From Saprospiraceae bacterium (GTDB lineage: Bacteria; Bacteroidota; Bacteroidia; Chitinophagales; Saprospiraceae), in contig JAHDGF010000002.1 in the NCBI GenBank assembly GCA_020627785.1, positions 124,001-188,000 on the forward strand: a DNA stretch of 64,000 nt. The letters are read 5' to 3'. Both the position numbers and the translations under genes were made by a program. Below the pieces are notes generated by a model. That model was not told where the DNA came from, made no database searches, and worked only from the letters and a program-made list of their open reading frames with translations. Position 1 is the first letter of the stretch. Every line of letters starts with the position of its first letter. Positions 44,085-54,268 of the stretch are shown in pieces.

Positions 44085-44945
44085 CTAAGCAAAAACTACC
44101 GTTCTATTTTTGTATGGAATCACTTTATGGTCCATGTGTTTTTTTACAGCCTTTGCCAATACAATTTTCTCGGTATTCTTTCCTTTTCTTTTTAAATCTC
44201 TAATTCTATCCTTGTGTGAAATTGGTATAACCTCTTGAGTAATTATAGGTCCAGCATCAAGATCTTCTGTGACATAGTGGGCCGTGGCTCCGACAAGTTT
44301 TACACCTCTTTTGTATGCCGAGTCATATGGTTTGGCACCAGGAAAGGCAGGTAAAGAAGAGTGGTGAATGTTTATTATTTTATTAGGGAATTCACTTATA
44401 AAGTCACTGGTAACTACTTGCATGTATCGGGCAAGGACTATGAGATCTACTTTATGTTCTTTTAGTAATTGAATCTCTTTTTGCTCTGCTTCCTTTTTAT
44501 TTTCTTTTGTAATCGGAATATGATAATATGGAATATTATACCTCTTGGCCACATGTTCAAATTTATCATGATTGCTTATAATCAAAGGAATTTCGACCTT
44601 CCATTCTTTCGATTCATATCTAGATAAGATATCAAAATAGCAATGAGCATATTTGGATACAAATAAACCGATCCTTGGTATCTTATTGTTGAACTCAAGT
44701 CTCCATTTCATTTTAAACCTATCTGCAACTAAGGTTTGAAAAAATTCCCCAATCTTTTCAGCCGGTATGATGAAATTTTTAAGCTCCCATTCAATCCTCA
44801 TAAAGAGTTCTTTTTCAAGCTCTTCAACATGCTGTTCTAGGGCAACAATGTTACCATTGTTGTCGTGAATAAATGCAGTAGTTGCAGCAATAACGCCCTC
44901 TTGGTTTGGGCAATGTAATAGCAAAATTGCTTTAGAATTTTCCAT
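44085..44945 (-). CDS. purU: Formyltetrahydrofolate deformylase
   Basis: The 286-residue enzyme has an N-terminal ACT domain (ILLLHCPNQEGVIAATTAFIHDNNGNI) and a formyltransferase-type catalytic domain with LARYMQVV, IINIHHSSLPAFPGAKPYDSAYKRGVKLVGATAHYVTEDLDAGPIITQ. It hydrolyses 10-formyl-THF to formate and THF and supplies formate for purine synthesis or balances one-carbon units. Its stop touches the stop of the convergent aminotransferase gene. Confidence 0.95.
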   Translation of the reverse strand: MENSKAILLLHCPNQEGVIAATTAFIHDNNGNIVALEQHVEELEKELFMRIEWELKNFIIPAEKIGEFFQTLVADRFKMKWRLEFNNKIPRIGLFVSKYAHCYFDILSRYESKEWKVEIPLIISNHDKFEHVAKRYNIPYYHIPITKENKKEAEQKEIQLLKEHKVDLIVLARYMQVVTSDFISEFPNKIINIHHSSLPAFPGAKPYDSAYKRGVKLVGATAHYVTEDLDAGPIITQEVIPISHKDRIRDLKRKGKNTEKIVLAKAVKKHMDHKVIPYKNRTVVFA

Positions 44946-45177
44946 GACATGAAGCTAATAAAACTTAATGCAAACTTTGAGGTTATTTATATGAGGAATT
45001 AAAGTGCAAGGATCGTTTTTCTTGATCAAACGAGTATGATAAAATGGCAAAACCCTAATAACACAGGTTTTGACTGCCAAATTCGCTTTTAATCTTAAAG
45101 CCATCTACTCAAATAGAATTATTCTGCCTGAATAGAAGCACTATTTATCTTATCCATAGTTTTAAACCATAGTTAGT
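44946..45177. other. 232-base divergent gap
   Basis: This gap separates purU (leftward) from the decarboxylase gene (rightward). ATAGTTTTA near 45157 differs by one base from the -7 consensus and could serve the decarboxylase. I see nothing else in it. Confidence 0.4.
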
Positions 45178-46568
45178 ATGCGGAATACATTGAAGGTATT
45201 TGAAGAAATATCCTTGGAGTTATTAAAAGAAGAGGAGGTCAATCCAGTAGCAGAATATATTTCTTCTGAGGATTTACTTGATGAAATTGATATTAAATTA
45301 GAGACAAAAGGAATATCAGATGAGGACCTCAAGAAATCACTCAAAAATTTAGTGCTAAAATCACCAAAGACAGCGACCAAAGCATTTTTTAATCAACTTT
45401 TTGGAGGGAGAAACGATAAAGCGGTACTAGGCGATCTGCTTGCTGTAATGTTAAATAACAGTATGTATACCTATAAGGCCGCTGGTCCACAGATTGGCGT
45501 AGAAAAGGTCATCATCCGTAAGATATGTGATATTATAGGCTGGGATGAATCATCCAATGGGACCATTGCTCCTGGAGGTTCAATGACTAATTTTATGGCT
45601 TTGTTGATGGCTCGAGATGCCCACGATAATTCAGTACGTTATTCTGGGGTGAGCAATAAGATGACGATTTATACCTCCATTGAATCTCACTATAGCATAG
45701 CCAAGAATGCCGCTTTCTTTGGTATAGGAAGAGATCAAGTCAGATATATTGAAACAGATGATAAAGGTGTATTAAGTGTTCCACATTTATTGCAAGCAGT
45801 AGAAGAGGATGTAAAGAATGGTTTCCGTCCCATCATGATAAATTGTACTGCTGGAACGACGGTATTAGGTGCTTTTGATCCCATTCTTCCACTTAAGAGA
45901 TATGTGATAAATACCAGATGTGGCTTCATGTTGATGGCGCCTATTGTGGTTCAGTTTTATGGAGTGAGAAATATAAACACCTTATAAAAGGGGTTGAACT
46001 TTTAGATTCTTTCAGTGTCAATGCTCATAAAATGATAGGAACCCCATTGTCATGTTCGATCATTGTTGTGAAGGATCAAAAAAATCTACATGATTCATTT
46101 TCTAATGATGCTAGTTATCTATATCAAACAGATCAAGATGACTTTAACTTAGGAAAAATTTCCATTCAATGCGGTAGAAGAAATGATGCTTTAAAGTTTT
46201 GGACCTTATGGAAAAGTGTGGGTAGCGAAGGTTTAGAGCGTATCGTTGATCACCAGTTTGATCTTGCAGATTGTGCAAGAGAATATATTTTGTCTAACCC
46301 GGATTATACCCTGTATAGCTTTGAGGATTCAATTTCAGTATGTTTTAATTATAAAGGAATTCCGGCCCGTGATTTATGTACAGCTCTTTATGAAAAGTCG
46401 TCTTTATTGGTCGGTTATGGATCGTATAAAGAAGATGAGTTTGTGAGGTTTGTCACTATAAATGCCCAAAATTCTAAAGAAGATATTATTAATTTTTTCA
46501 AGGTTTTAGAGAAATTTGTTGGAGAGTCAGAGGCGATTGGAATTGCAGAAGCCAGCACCTTAAATTAG
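45178..46568 (+). pseudogene. Group II PLP-dependent decarboxylase with a one-base frameshift
   Basis: Two overlapping frames (45178-45987 and 45918-46568) encode consecutive halves of one protein. The first carries APGGSMTNFMAL and NCTAGTTVLGAFDPI; the second IC DKYQMWLHVDGAYCGS and SFSVNAHKMIG, the PLP-lysine motif. In the second frame the text continues upstream as EICDKYQ, so the frames join at CTTAAGAG (45892-45899), where one A seems to be missing. With it restored the product is about 463 residues, normal for glutamate/diaminobutyrate/aromatic decarboxylases. The substrate is unknown. The cause may be mutation or a sequencing error; the site is not a canonical slippery heptamer. Confidence 0.82.
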
Positions 46569-46603
46569 CATATATTCAAAACACTAAATTGAAAAAATCT
46601 AAC

Positions 46604-47179
46604 ATGGACATTCATTCTTTGACAGATCTTATCAAGCGTAGACGATCTATTTTTCCGAGTACCTTCACGGATGAAAAGATATCACAAGCAGACATAGAAA
46701 CTATTCTGGAAAATGCACAATGGGCTCCTAATCATAAAAATACAGAACCTTGGCGATTTAAGGTATTTACTGGTTCTGCGTTAGAAGGTTTGGCTGATTT
46801 TATGTCCAATCGATATACTGAAACAATTTCTCCAGAAAAGTACAATGAAAATAAGAAGAAGAGAATTTCTAAAAAAATATTGTCTTCTAGTCATGTCATC
46901 GCTTTATGTGTTCGAAGAGATCCGGAGGAACGTATTCCAGAATGGGAAGAGTTAGCCGCTTTATCCTGTGCGGTTCAGAACATGTATTTAAGTTGTACGG
47001 CAATGAACCTTGGTTGCTATTGGAGTTCGCCAGGAATGATTATTGGAAAGAATGCCTTTCCGTATCTAGAGGAAGGAGAGCGCTGTTATGGTTTAATGTA
47101 TTTAGGTGTTACAGTTCCGAACCTACCTTCGAAAGCTGTACGTGAAGATATTAAGACAAAAGTTGCTTGGGTAAAATAA
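46604..47179 (+). CDS. Nitroreductase-family flavoprotein
   Basis: I start it at ATG 46604 (MDIHSLTDLIKRRRSIFPSTF); the in-frame TTG at 46589 has less support. The 191-residue protein has the FMN-binding RRRS near the N-terminus, APNHKNTEPWRFKVF, and the C-terminal LGVTVPNLPSK. It resembles YdjA/NfsB-type NAD(P)H-dependent reductases that act on nitro compounds or quinones. It follows the decarboxylase gene with 35 bases between, on the same strand. Copy 7 of the iterated motif lies 12 bases past its stop. Confidence 0.88.
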   Translation: MDIHSLTDLIKRRRSIFPSTFTDEKISQADIETILENAQWAPNHKNTEPWRFKVFTGSALEGLADFMSNRYTETISPEKYNENKKKRISKKILSSSHVIALCVRRDPEERIPEWEELAALSCAVQNMYLSCTAMNLGCYWSSPGMIIGKNAFPYLEEGERCYGLMYLGVTVPNLPSKAVREDIKTKVAWVK

Positions 47180-47190
47180 TATTCTTTTCA

Positions 47191-47202
47191 GCTTTCGCAA
47201 AT
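47191..47202 (+). repeat. Iterated 12-mer, copy 7 (intergenic)
   Basis: GCTTTCGCAAAT followed by GTGTC, between convergent genes. Confidence 0.8.
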
Positions 47203-47241
47203 GTGTCTTTTCTGTAGACTAGTATAAGAAAGGGTAAATTA

Positions 47242-48795
47242 TCAACGCGCAATAACATGCTTTTTCATAATGTTCGAATCTACTGTTTCAACTAGTATGT
47301 AGTATATGCCATTTGGCCAACTAGAGCAATCCAAAGTGTGCATTCTTCCTTGTCTTAAATATTGATAAGTTTTCATCTCACCAATCGAGGAATACACCTT
47401 ATAGCCTTTGATTATTTTTTCATCACTCTTTATGGTTAATACATCCGAAGAAGGATTTGGGAAAATGTGTATTTGATCTTCGAGACTATTTTCTATTATA
47501 TTTGAAGCCACCTCAAAGCATCGATTATGTATGATGTATTTTTGACTAGAAACAATTAAGGAATCCTGGACTAAACTGTATTCATGATTTACAGATTCAA
47601 ACTCTAGAAATTCTGTTAAAAGGGAAAGGCTATCTAATTCTATACTTAAATCTTCTGATAAACAATTTCCAATTTCACCTAACTCTGAAGATGCTTTGCG
47701 AATACAAAAGTTCGAATCATCATAGAATTTTGCGGGTAAAACTCCAAGCATCGATAGTATTCTATATTCGCCATTTTGTAGTTTGACCCCTTGTATGAAG
47801 CCTTCAAAATTCCCGGTATAGCTCTTATTTAATTTACTTAAATCCGGATGGATATCAAACATAGAAATTCCGCTGCACATGATCATTGATGAGTCACTTA
47901 CAAACATTAAATTATTTCTTTGATTTAATTCAAATTCAGTGGGTGTAAAATTGAGATTTACAGCTCTAATGGGTTCCATGTCGTTAGTAAGCTTAATAAT
48001 CCCAGCAGTGTTTTCATTCTTGACAGAATAAGTTAAGTAGTATCCATAAGTTTCGTCATAATATAGGGCAGGGGGAGTTTCATCATTGATAATAGAAAAG
48101 GTATTTAAATTTTTAAGGCTACCAACGCTATCCATTTTTGCCATGAAAATTGAAGTAATAAGATCAAAGGCACCACTCGTATTTCCAATAACTATGGTGG
48201 TACTATCTGATTCTACCATGATTTGATCAATTTTTAAAATTGAGCCTGTACTTTGACGGTATCCTTGTATGTTTAAAATATCTAGTGAAGAATCTAGTTT
48301 TAAAATACTAGAATAACCATTTGAATTTATAGTGCTTGCTAGGTATTGGTTGTCCCAAGGGTTATAGGTAAGACTGGTTAAACGAGAGAGCGCTTGTGAT
48401 TTATAGCTTTTCTGATTTAGAATTTGCCCATTTAGGTTTATGTTTAAAAAAGTGAATGAATATTCTAGAATAAGATTGGAGAAATAGTTTAGGCCTATAG
48501 TTATAATAGAGTCATTTTCAGTCTTTGTAATAAATGCAGATTGGAGATCAGAATTAATTGCTTGGTTTTCCCTCATTAAATTGAGCACCCATTTTTCTTG
48601 CATATTACTATCTATCAGAGCAACCGAGTGAAAATCTTTATTGCATTTACCCACGACTAGCAAAGCTCCATTACCGGCATCATGCATGATTGCATTTTCG
48701 TAATAACAATTGGTTAATTCATAGGTATATGAATTTATTTGCGAAAGCGCAGAAAACGAAAAGCAACAGAAAAGGATAAATAATAACTTTTTCAT
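47242..48795 (-). CDS. Secreted T9SS-sorted protein, beta-rich, unknown function
   Basis: I start it at 48795 (MKKLLFILFCCFSFSALSQ, signal peptide), not at the upstream in-frame ATG 48828. The 517-residue product is a series of beta-strand-like segments without a recognised domain; repeated IDxNG- and DSxxT-like pieces suggest a propeller. The C-terminal about 75 residues are a type A sorting domain with the intact box IFPNPSSDVLTI. Copy 8 of the iterated 12-mer lies in its signal-peptide region, read as Ala-Leu-Ser-Gln. Confidence 0.8.
   Translation of the reverse strand: MKKLLFILFCCFSFSALSQINSYTYELTNCYYENAIMHDAGNGALLVVGKCNKDFHSVALIDSNMQEKWVLNLMRENQAINSDLQSAFITKTENDSIITIGLNYFSNLILEYSFTFLNINLNGQILNQKSYKSQALSRLTSLTYNPWDNQYLASTINSNGYSSILKLDSSLDILNIQGYRQSTGSILKIDQIMVESDSTTIVIGNTSGAFDLITSIFMAKMDSVGSLKNLNTFSIINDETPPALYYDETYGYYLTYSVKNENTAGIIKLTNDMEPIRAVNLNFTPTEFELNQRNNLMFVSDSSMIMCSGISMFDIHPDLSKLNKSYTGNFEGFIQGVKLQNGEYRILSMLGVLPAKFYDDSNFCIRKASSELGEIGNCLSEDLSIELDSLSLLTEFLEFESVNHEYSLVQDSLIVSSQKYIIHNRCFEVASNIIENSLEDQIHIFPNPSSDVLTIKSDEKIIKGYKVYSSIGEMKTYQYLRQGRMHTLDCSSWPNGIYYILVETVDSNIMKKHVIAR
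48738..48748 (-). repeat. Iterated motif TTTGCGAAAGC, copy 8
   Basis: Inside the gene above; on the coding strand it reads GCG CTT TCG CAA. Confidence 0.8.
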
Positions 48796-48973
48796 AAGGG
48801 TGATTTCTTTAGGAACGAAGCAAGTCAATATGCTGTCCTAAGATAATTATATCATTTTAACATTTTTGCTATATTCTTTTTGCAAGTCGTATATCCATTA
48901 ATTTTTAAAGGAAGATTAAAAGTGGTTTATACAGCGGTCTACATTTTGTACATTAGGGACACAATATGATATC

Positions 48974-51900
48974 ATGAAAAAAACATCCCTAATTATCTCA
49001 ATTTTTTTATTTGGGTTTTTGATTTTAAGCAGTGAGGCCGTTGCACAAAAGAAAAAATCTAAAAATGCGACAGAGACATCAACTGTTAAATCGCCTCTTG
49101 AAGAGCTATCCGTATCAAGTCTTAATTTTAGAAATGTAGGTCCGGCCATGACCTCTGGAAGGATCTCTGATTTTGCCGTGAATCCTAATAATTTTTCAGA
49201 ATACTATGTTGCTGTAGCTTCTGGAGGTGTTTGGAAAACAATTAATGCAGGAACGACGTACACACCTATTTTTGATTCGCAAGGAACCTATTCTATCGGT
49301 TGTGTGACAATGGACCCTAATAATAGCCAGACCATTTGGGTTGGGACCGGTGAAAATAATAATCAAAGATCAGTAGCATACGGAGACGGTGTCTATAAAT
49401 CTACCAATGGCGGCGCTAGCTGGAAAAACGTTGGGTTGAAAGACTCTGAGCATATTGGAAAGATAATTGTCCACCCAGATGATTCAAATACCATCTGGGT
49501 CGCAGCCATTGGTCCATTGTGGAATTCTGGAGGAGACAGGGGTTTATACAAAAGCACAGATGGTGGAGAAACTTGGAATAAGACATTAGAGATTGATGCT
49601 TATACTGGAGTCAGCGATTTAATCATCGACCCAAGTAATCCCGATATTTTATATGCAGCTTCTCACCAAAGAGCGAGACATGTCTTTACTTACCTGGGCG
49701 GAGGGCCAGGCTCTGGAATTTATAAAAGTATTGATGGCGGAGACACTTGGAATAAGGTAAATGGAGGATTGCCTAGTGTTGATTTAGGTAGAATTGGACT
49801 AACGGTTTCTCCTGCTGACCCTTCGACCGTATATGCTATTGTTGAAGCCGCTCAAGGCAAATCTGGATTCTTTAAAACGACGAATGGTGGAGTCAGTTGG
49901 GAAAAACAAAGTTCCTACGTAACGAGTGGAAATTACTATCAAGAAATAATAGCGGACCCAATAGATGCAAATAGAATATATGCTATGGATACCTGGATGC
50001 ATGTAAGTCATGATGGAGGTAAAAACTTTAAAGTCGCAGGAGAAGATACAAAGCATGTAGACAATCATTGTATCTGGATAAACCCAACCAACAATGATCA
50101 CTGGTTGGTAGGATGTGATGGTGGAATTTATGAGACTTGGGATGCCGCCAAGACCTGGGATTTTAAACCAAATCTTCCAGTAACTCAATTTTATAAAGTT
50201 GCCGTAAGTAATGACGAACCATTTTATTACATCTATGGAGGGACTCAAGACAATTTCAGTTTAGGTGGTCCAAGTAGAACAAATACTTCTCATGGAATTA
50301 TGAATTCAGATTGGTTTGTAACACATGGTGGAGATGGATTCGAGAGCCAGGTTGATCCTGAAAACCCAGACATCGTTTATGCCCAATCACAATATGGAGT
50401 ACTGGTAAGATATGACAGAAAGAGTGGAGAAGAGGTTGGTATTCAACCCAAAGAAAGAAAAGATGAGAATGCCTATCGATGGAATTGGGATGCGCCATTA
50501 GCTGTAAGTCCTCATAAATCGGGTCGCGTATATTTTGCTGCTAATAAATTATTTAGATCTGATGATCGTGGGAATAGTTGGGATGTATTAAGCGATGATC
50601 TGACTAGACAATTGAATCGAAACGAACTTAAAATAATGGATAGAGTATGGAGTATGGAAGCTGTAGCTAAAAATAGATCGACTTCTCCTTATGGAACCAT
50701 TGTGGCCTTTTCAGAATCTCCAGTAGATGAAAACTTATTGGTAGTAGGTACTGATGATGGATTAATTCAAATATCAAACGATGGAGGAGACACTTGGAAA
50801 AAAGTAGATAACATTTCAGGTGTACCAAGTCAAAGTTATGTAAACTCGGTCTATTGTTCTCAACATGATGTTAATGTAATCTATGCTGCTTTCAACCACC
50901 ATAAATATGGGGACTTCAAACCATATATCTTAAAGAGTGTCAATAAAGGGTTAAGCTGGACCAAGATTAGTAATAACCTTCCAGAGAAAGGCAGTGTCTA
51001 TTCAATTGAGGAGGATCACGTTGATAAGGATTTAATTTTTTGTGGGACGGAGTTCGGAGTATTTTATAGCCCTAATGGAGGTTCAGAATGGAAGCAATTA
51101 AAGGGAGGATTACCGACCATTGCTGTGCGTGATATCGCAATCCAAAGACGGGAAAGCGATTTGGTATTAGGAACCTTTGGTAGAGGATTTTATGTGCTTG
51201 ATGACTATAGTGTATTGCGACAATTGAAAGGAGGTGATAACATTGAAGCAGGGATTTTTCCTGTGAGAGATGCCTTGGTTTATGAATATGCGCAACCACT
51301 AGGGCTTTCAGGAAAGGCTTTTCAAGGGGATAGTTTTTATTCTGGGGACAACCTTGGACCAGTTGCCATGATCCCTTACTATTATAATGAAGATATAAAG
51401 AGCTTAAAAGATCAAAGACGTAAAAAGGAATCCGAAGAAAGTAAGGATAAAAAGAGTAATAAATATCCGACCTATGAAGAATTAAAGCAAGAAAGAGAAG
51501 AGACTGCAGCTCAGTTAATTTTCAGTATTTCTGATTCCTCAGGTAAGGTTGTTCGCAAAATTACCAAAAAGCCAAGTAAGGGTTTACAAAGAATGGAATG
51601 GGATCTGAGGTATTCTTCAAAAGAACCGATAAGTTTTTCAAGCCCTGCTTTTTATAATCCATTTGCTGGAAAATCAGAAGGAACTTTGGTCCCGCCTGGC
51701 GTTTATACGGTAAGTATGGCTTTGTTGAAAGAAGGAGTATTTACGAGCATTGGCGAAGACCAAAAGTTTAAGGTTAAGGCCTTAGATAATGCTGTTTTGC
51801 CTGCAGATGATCGGTCAGAAAAAGCAGATTTCCAGCGCGATGTTGCCGAGTTAAGTAGAAGTATGGAAGGTGCATCTCATTTATTTAGAGAAGTAAATAA

Positions 51901-52288
51901 TAAGATGAAGCACATTAGAGAAGCGATCATTAGGGCGGAGACCCCTATGGATGCGTTGTATTCAGATTATTACCAATTGGATAAAAAGTTGAAAGAGGTA
52001 CGAACGAAAATGTATGGAGATGGAATTAAGACAACTCTAGATATGGATCAGCCCCCTAGCCCCTTTGGGCGTATAGGTTGGATTGAGTATGAACAAAAAT
52101 ATTCTACCTCAAACCCAACAAAGACACATAAGATGAGTTATGCAATAGCAAAGGAAGAGTTCAAACCATTGCTTGAAGAATTACAAAGCTTGGTAGAAAA
52201 TGATTTATCAGTGCTGGAGAAAAAATTGGAAGAATCTGATGCACCATATACACCTGGTAGAGCGATACAAATGATACAAAATAATTAA
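48974..52288 (+). CDS. Sortilin/VPS10-type BNR-repeat exported protein
   Basis: The 1,104-residue protein has a signal peptide (MKKTSLIISIFLFGFLILSSEAVAQ) and a large ten-bladed-type propeller in its first 760 residues with repeated BNR Asp boxes (for example STNGGASWKNV, STDGGETWNKT, SIDGGDTWNKV, TTNGGVSWEKQ). A charged K/E-rich segment near residues 820-850 and a beta-sandwich (about 855-950) follow, then a helical end. Such proteins are common in Bacteroidota and often annotated as glycosyl hydrolases, but I see no catalytic residues. Monocistronic by position. Confidence 0.88.
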   Translation: MKKTSLIISIFLFGFLILSSEAVAQKKKSKNATETSTVKSPLEELSVSSLNFRNVGPAMTSGRISDFAVNPNNFSEYYVAVASGGVWKTINAGTTYTPIFDSQGTYSIGCVTMDPNNSQTIWVGTGENNNQRSVAYGDGVYKSTNGGASWKNVGLKDSEHIGKIIVHPDDSNTIWVAAIGPLWNSGGDRGLYKSTDGGETWNKTLEIDAYTGVSDLIIDPSNPDILYAASHQRARHVFTYLGGGPGSGIYKSIDGGDTWNKVNGGLPSVDLGRIGLTVSPADPSTVYAIVEAAQGKSGFFKTTNGGVSWEKQSSYVTSGNYYQEIIADPIDANRIYAMDTWMHVSHDGGKNFKVAGEDTKHVDNHCIWINPTNNDHWLVGCDGGIYETWDAAKTWDFKPNLPVTQFYKVAVSNDEPFYYIYGGTQDNFSLGGPSRTNTSHGIMNSDWFVTHGGDGFESQVDPENPDIVYAQSQYGVLVRYDRKSGEEVGIQPKERKDENAYRWNWDAPLAVSPHKSGRVYFAANKLFRSDDRGNSWDVLSDDLTRQLNRNELKIMDRVWSMEAVAKNRSTSPYGTIVAFSESPVDENLLVVGTDDGLIQISNDGGDTWKKVDNISGVPSQSYVNSVYCSQHDVNVIYAAFNHHKYGDFKPYILKSVNKGLSWTKISNNLPEKGSVYSIEEDHVDKDLIFCGTEFGVFYSPNGGSEWKQLKGGLPTIAVRDIAIQRRESDLVLGTFGRGFYVLDDYSVLRQLKGGDNIEAGIFPVRDALVYEYAQPLGLSGKAFQGDSFYSGDNLGPVAMIPYYYNEDIKSLKDQRRKKESEESKDKKSNKYPTYEELKQEREETAAQLIFSISDSSGKVVRKITKKPSKGLQRMEWDLRYSSKEPISFSSPAFYNPFAGKSEGTLVPPGVYTVSMALLKEGVFTSIGEDQKFKVKALDNAVLPADDRSEKADFQRDVAELSRSMEGASHLFREVNNKMKHIREAIIRAETPMDALYSDYYQLDKKLKEVRTKMYGDGIKTTLDMDQPPSPFGRIGWIEYEQKYSTSNPTKTHKMSYAIAKEEFKPLLEELQSLVENDLSVLEKKLEESDAPYTPGRAIQMIQNN

Positions 52289-52385
52289 ATTGTCTATTTG
52301 ATTTTAGGCAAAATTAAGTTTGGCTTTTTTCTATTGGGGTATAATTTTCTTATATTAAACCATTATTAATCAAAATAATGGAAAA

Positions 52386-52676
52386 ATGTTAGGAACTATT
52401 ATTGGATTGGCAAGCGGAGCGCTCGGAGGTAACCTCGCCGGAGCTCTATTGAAAAATGCCAACATGGGCACTTTATGGAATTCTGTAGCGGGTATCGCTG
52501 GGGGAGGATTGGGTGCTTCATTACTGGGAATGTTATCTCCGGAAATGGGCGCTGCTGCTGCTAGCGAATCAATGAACTTGAGTAGTATTCTTGGTAGTGT
52601 CGGTGGAGGTGTTGCAGGAGGTGGTGTTGTCATGACTGTGATAGGATTCATAAAAAACATGATGAATAAATCATAG
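52386..52676 (+). CDS. Small glycine-rich membrane-associated protein, 96 residues
   Basis: The product begins MLGTIIGLASGALGGNLAGALL and carries Gly/Ala zipper stretches (IAGGGLGASLLG, SVGGGVAGGGVV), ending in KNMMNKS. Two hydrophobic helices with small residues suggest membrane association. I do not recognise a named family. TAAGTTTG, an exact -7 match, lies at 52315-52322 (TTG 22 bases further upstream), and a terminator follows, so it is probably its own transcript. Confidence 0.65.
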   Translation: MLGTIIGLASGALGGNLAGALLKNANMGTLWNSVAGIAGGGLGASLLGMLSPEMGAAAASESMNLSSILGSVGGGVAGGGVVMTVIGFIKNMMNKS

Positions 52677-52701
52677 ACAAAAAACCTGTTGAAAAAATGT
52701 G

Positions 52702-52732
52702 AAGGGAGTTCGGAAGAGCTCCCTTTTTTATG
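52702..52732. terminator. Terminator between convergent small-protein and ferredoxin genes
   Basis: AAGGGAG at 52702-52708 pairs with CTCCCTT at 52719-52725 around a ten-base loop, with T's following. It ends the glycine-rich gene; the A-rich run upstream lets it also serve the ferredoxin gene, whose stop lies just past it. Confidence 0.75.
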
Positions 52733-53057
52733 AAACAGGGGCAAGTTTTACTCCAAGACCGTTGTGCTCTTTTGATAATTTAATTTGGCAACTAAGTCGA
52801 CTATTGTCTTCCACGAAAAAGGCTTGATCAAGCATGTCTTCTTCTGCTTCGGAGGCTTCTGATAGATCGTGGTCTGATAAAACATAACAGTGACACGAAG
52901 CGCATAATGCCATACCGCCACAGGTACCTTCAACTGGAAGCTCATAGGATTTCATAACTTCCATTAAGTTTAAAGCCATGTCTGTCGGTGCCTCAAGAGA
53001 GTGGGTTTTTCCTTCTCTGTCTTCTACCGATATTTTTATGATGTTATCTTCTTCCAC
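52728..53057 (-). CDS. Plant/adrenodoxin-type 2Fe-2S ferredoxin
   Basis: The 109-residue protein binds a 2Fe-2S cluster: C46, C52 and C55 in GTCGGMALCASCHC and C90 in LSCQIKLS, spacing C-x5-C-x2-C...C of the adrenodoxin-like group. The acidic C-terminal half (SDHDLSEASEAEEDMLD) is typical for partner docking. It lies 53 bases downstream of a ferredoxin-NADP reductase gene on the same strand, so the two probably form an electron-transfer pair, possibly for Fe-S assembly or a P450-type partner not seen here. Confidence 0.92.
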   Translation of the reverse strand: MEEDNIIKISVEDREGKTHSLEAPTDMALNLMEVMKSYELPVEGTCGGMALCASCHCYVLSDHDLSEASEAEEDMLDQAFFVEDNSRLSCQIKLSKEHNGLGVKLAPVS

Positions 53058-53110
53058 AATCTTTTTAATTCAGACGTTTTAGTTCAAATAAAAGTTTCAA
53101 TTTAGGTCTT

Positions 53111-54112
53111 CTATAGACCTTCAATTCCAGTCACAGTCGTATACTTGAAACTTAATTTTTGATCTGGATAAATTCTTTTAAATGCAGATTGAACCATGAG
53201 CGTTGCTTCATGGAATCCACAAAGTATCAACTTCAATTTACCCTCGTAGGTATTGATATCACCTATGGCATAGATTCCAGGAACATTTGTGCTATAGTCT
53301 AAAGTATCAACTTCAATGGCATTCTTTGTTATATTCAAATCCCAATCTGCAATAGGACCTAGTTTGGGAGATAAACCAAAAAGTGGGATGAAGTAATCTA
53401 CATCTAAATCTTTTTCTTCGTTTTCGGTTTTAATTTTTACTCCCTCAAGTTTTTCCTCTCCGTGGATTCCGATGGCTTGTGCTTTTGTAACTAAATTTAC
53501 TTTACCTGCTTTCGCAAGTTCTGTTACTTTCTCTACACTATCTAATGCACCTCTGAAAGAGGTTCGCCTATGAACAAGTGTTACCTGAGAGGCAATTTCC
53601 GCAAGCTCGATGGTCCAGTCAAGGGCAGAATCACCACCACCGGCAATCAGAATTTTTTTATTTCTGTAAAGCTCAGGATCTCTCACAAAATAGTTCACAC
53701 CCTTGTCTTCTAATTTTTCAATTCCAGGTATTGGTGGTTTTCTTGGTTCAAACGATCCGAGACCACCGGCAATGGCAATAACACCAGCATCTATTTTCGT
53801 TCCTTTGTTAGTCGTCAATATAAATCGATCGCCATCAATTTTCTCAATGGATTCAGCTCTTTCACCAAGTGTAAATTTTGGTTTAAAGGGCTCAATTTGC
53901 TCCATAAGTCGGTCTACCAAATCACCAGCTAGGATTGATGGATATCCTGGTATGTCGTAGATTGGTTTCTTAGGATATATTTCACTTAATTGACCACCTA
54001 CCTGCGGTAACGCATCAATTAAATGACAGTTTAGTTTTAAAAGCCCAGCTTCAAATACAGTGAAAAGTCCTACAGGTCCAGCCCCAATTATTAATATGTC
54101 TGTTTTAATCAT
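53111..54112 (-). CDS. Ferredoxin-NADP reductase, thioredoxin-reductase-like type
   Basis: The 333-residue flavoprotein has the FAD-binding IIGAGPVGLFTVFEAG near residue 6, YPKKPIYDIPGYP and the NADP-binding IAGGGDSALDWTIELA near residue 155, but lacks the CxxC redox pair of thioredoxin reductase, as in type-2 ferredoxin-NADP reductases of Bacilli and Chlorobi. CGFHEATLMVQSAF lies near the end. It is probably the partner of the downstream ferredoxin. TATATTTG on the minus strand (54132-54139) is an exact -7 element near its start. Confidence 0.9.
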   Translation of the reverse strand: MIKTDILIIGAGPVGLFTVFEAGLLKLNCHLIDALPQVGGQLSEIYPKKPIYDIPGYPSILAGDLVDRLMEQIEPFKPKFTLGERAESIEKIDGDRFILTTNKGTKIDAGVIAIAGGLGSFEPRKPPIPGIEKLEDKGVNYFVRDPELYRNKKILIAGGGDSALDWTIELAEIASQVTLVHRRTSFRGALDSVEKVTELAKAGKVNLVTKAQAIGIHGEEKLEGVKIKTENEEKDLDVDYFIPLFGLSPKLGPIADWDLNITKNAIEVDTLDYSTNVPGIYAIGDINTYEGKLKLILCGFHEATLMVQSAFKRIYPDQKLSFKYTTVTGIEGL

Positions 54113-54268
54113 ACTTACATTAAATGCGCTGCAAATATAATCGAATTAAAAGGATAAAAGTTTTACAAACAATCCTCGAATTTTGTAATAAAATTTAGGA
54201 TAGGTTCTAAAGCAGCATTAATTATTTACTTCTCTTTTGTAATAAGGAAAAGACTTCTGATTACATTT

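Noticed and set aside
45892-45899. Programmed -1 frameshift in the decarboxylase
   Set aside because: No X-XXY-YYZ heptamer and no clear downstream structure; a lost A in a short run is simpler.
52370-52744. Leftward 124-codon ORF over the glycine-rich gene
   Set aside because: Shadow of the GC-rich Gly codons; the Pro/Ala-rich text has no family and the other strand has promoter and terminator.
53508-53518. GCTTTCGCAAG as a tenth copy of the iterated 12-mer
   Set aside because: It has a mismatch; also seen are near-matches at about 30450 and 34930. Only exact copies were counted.
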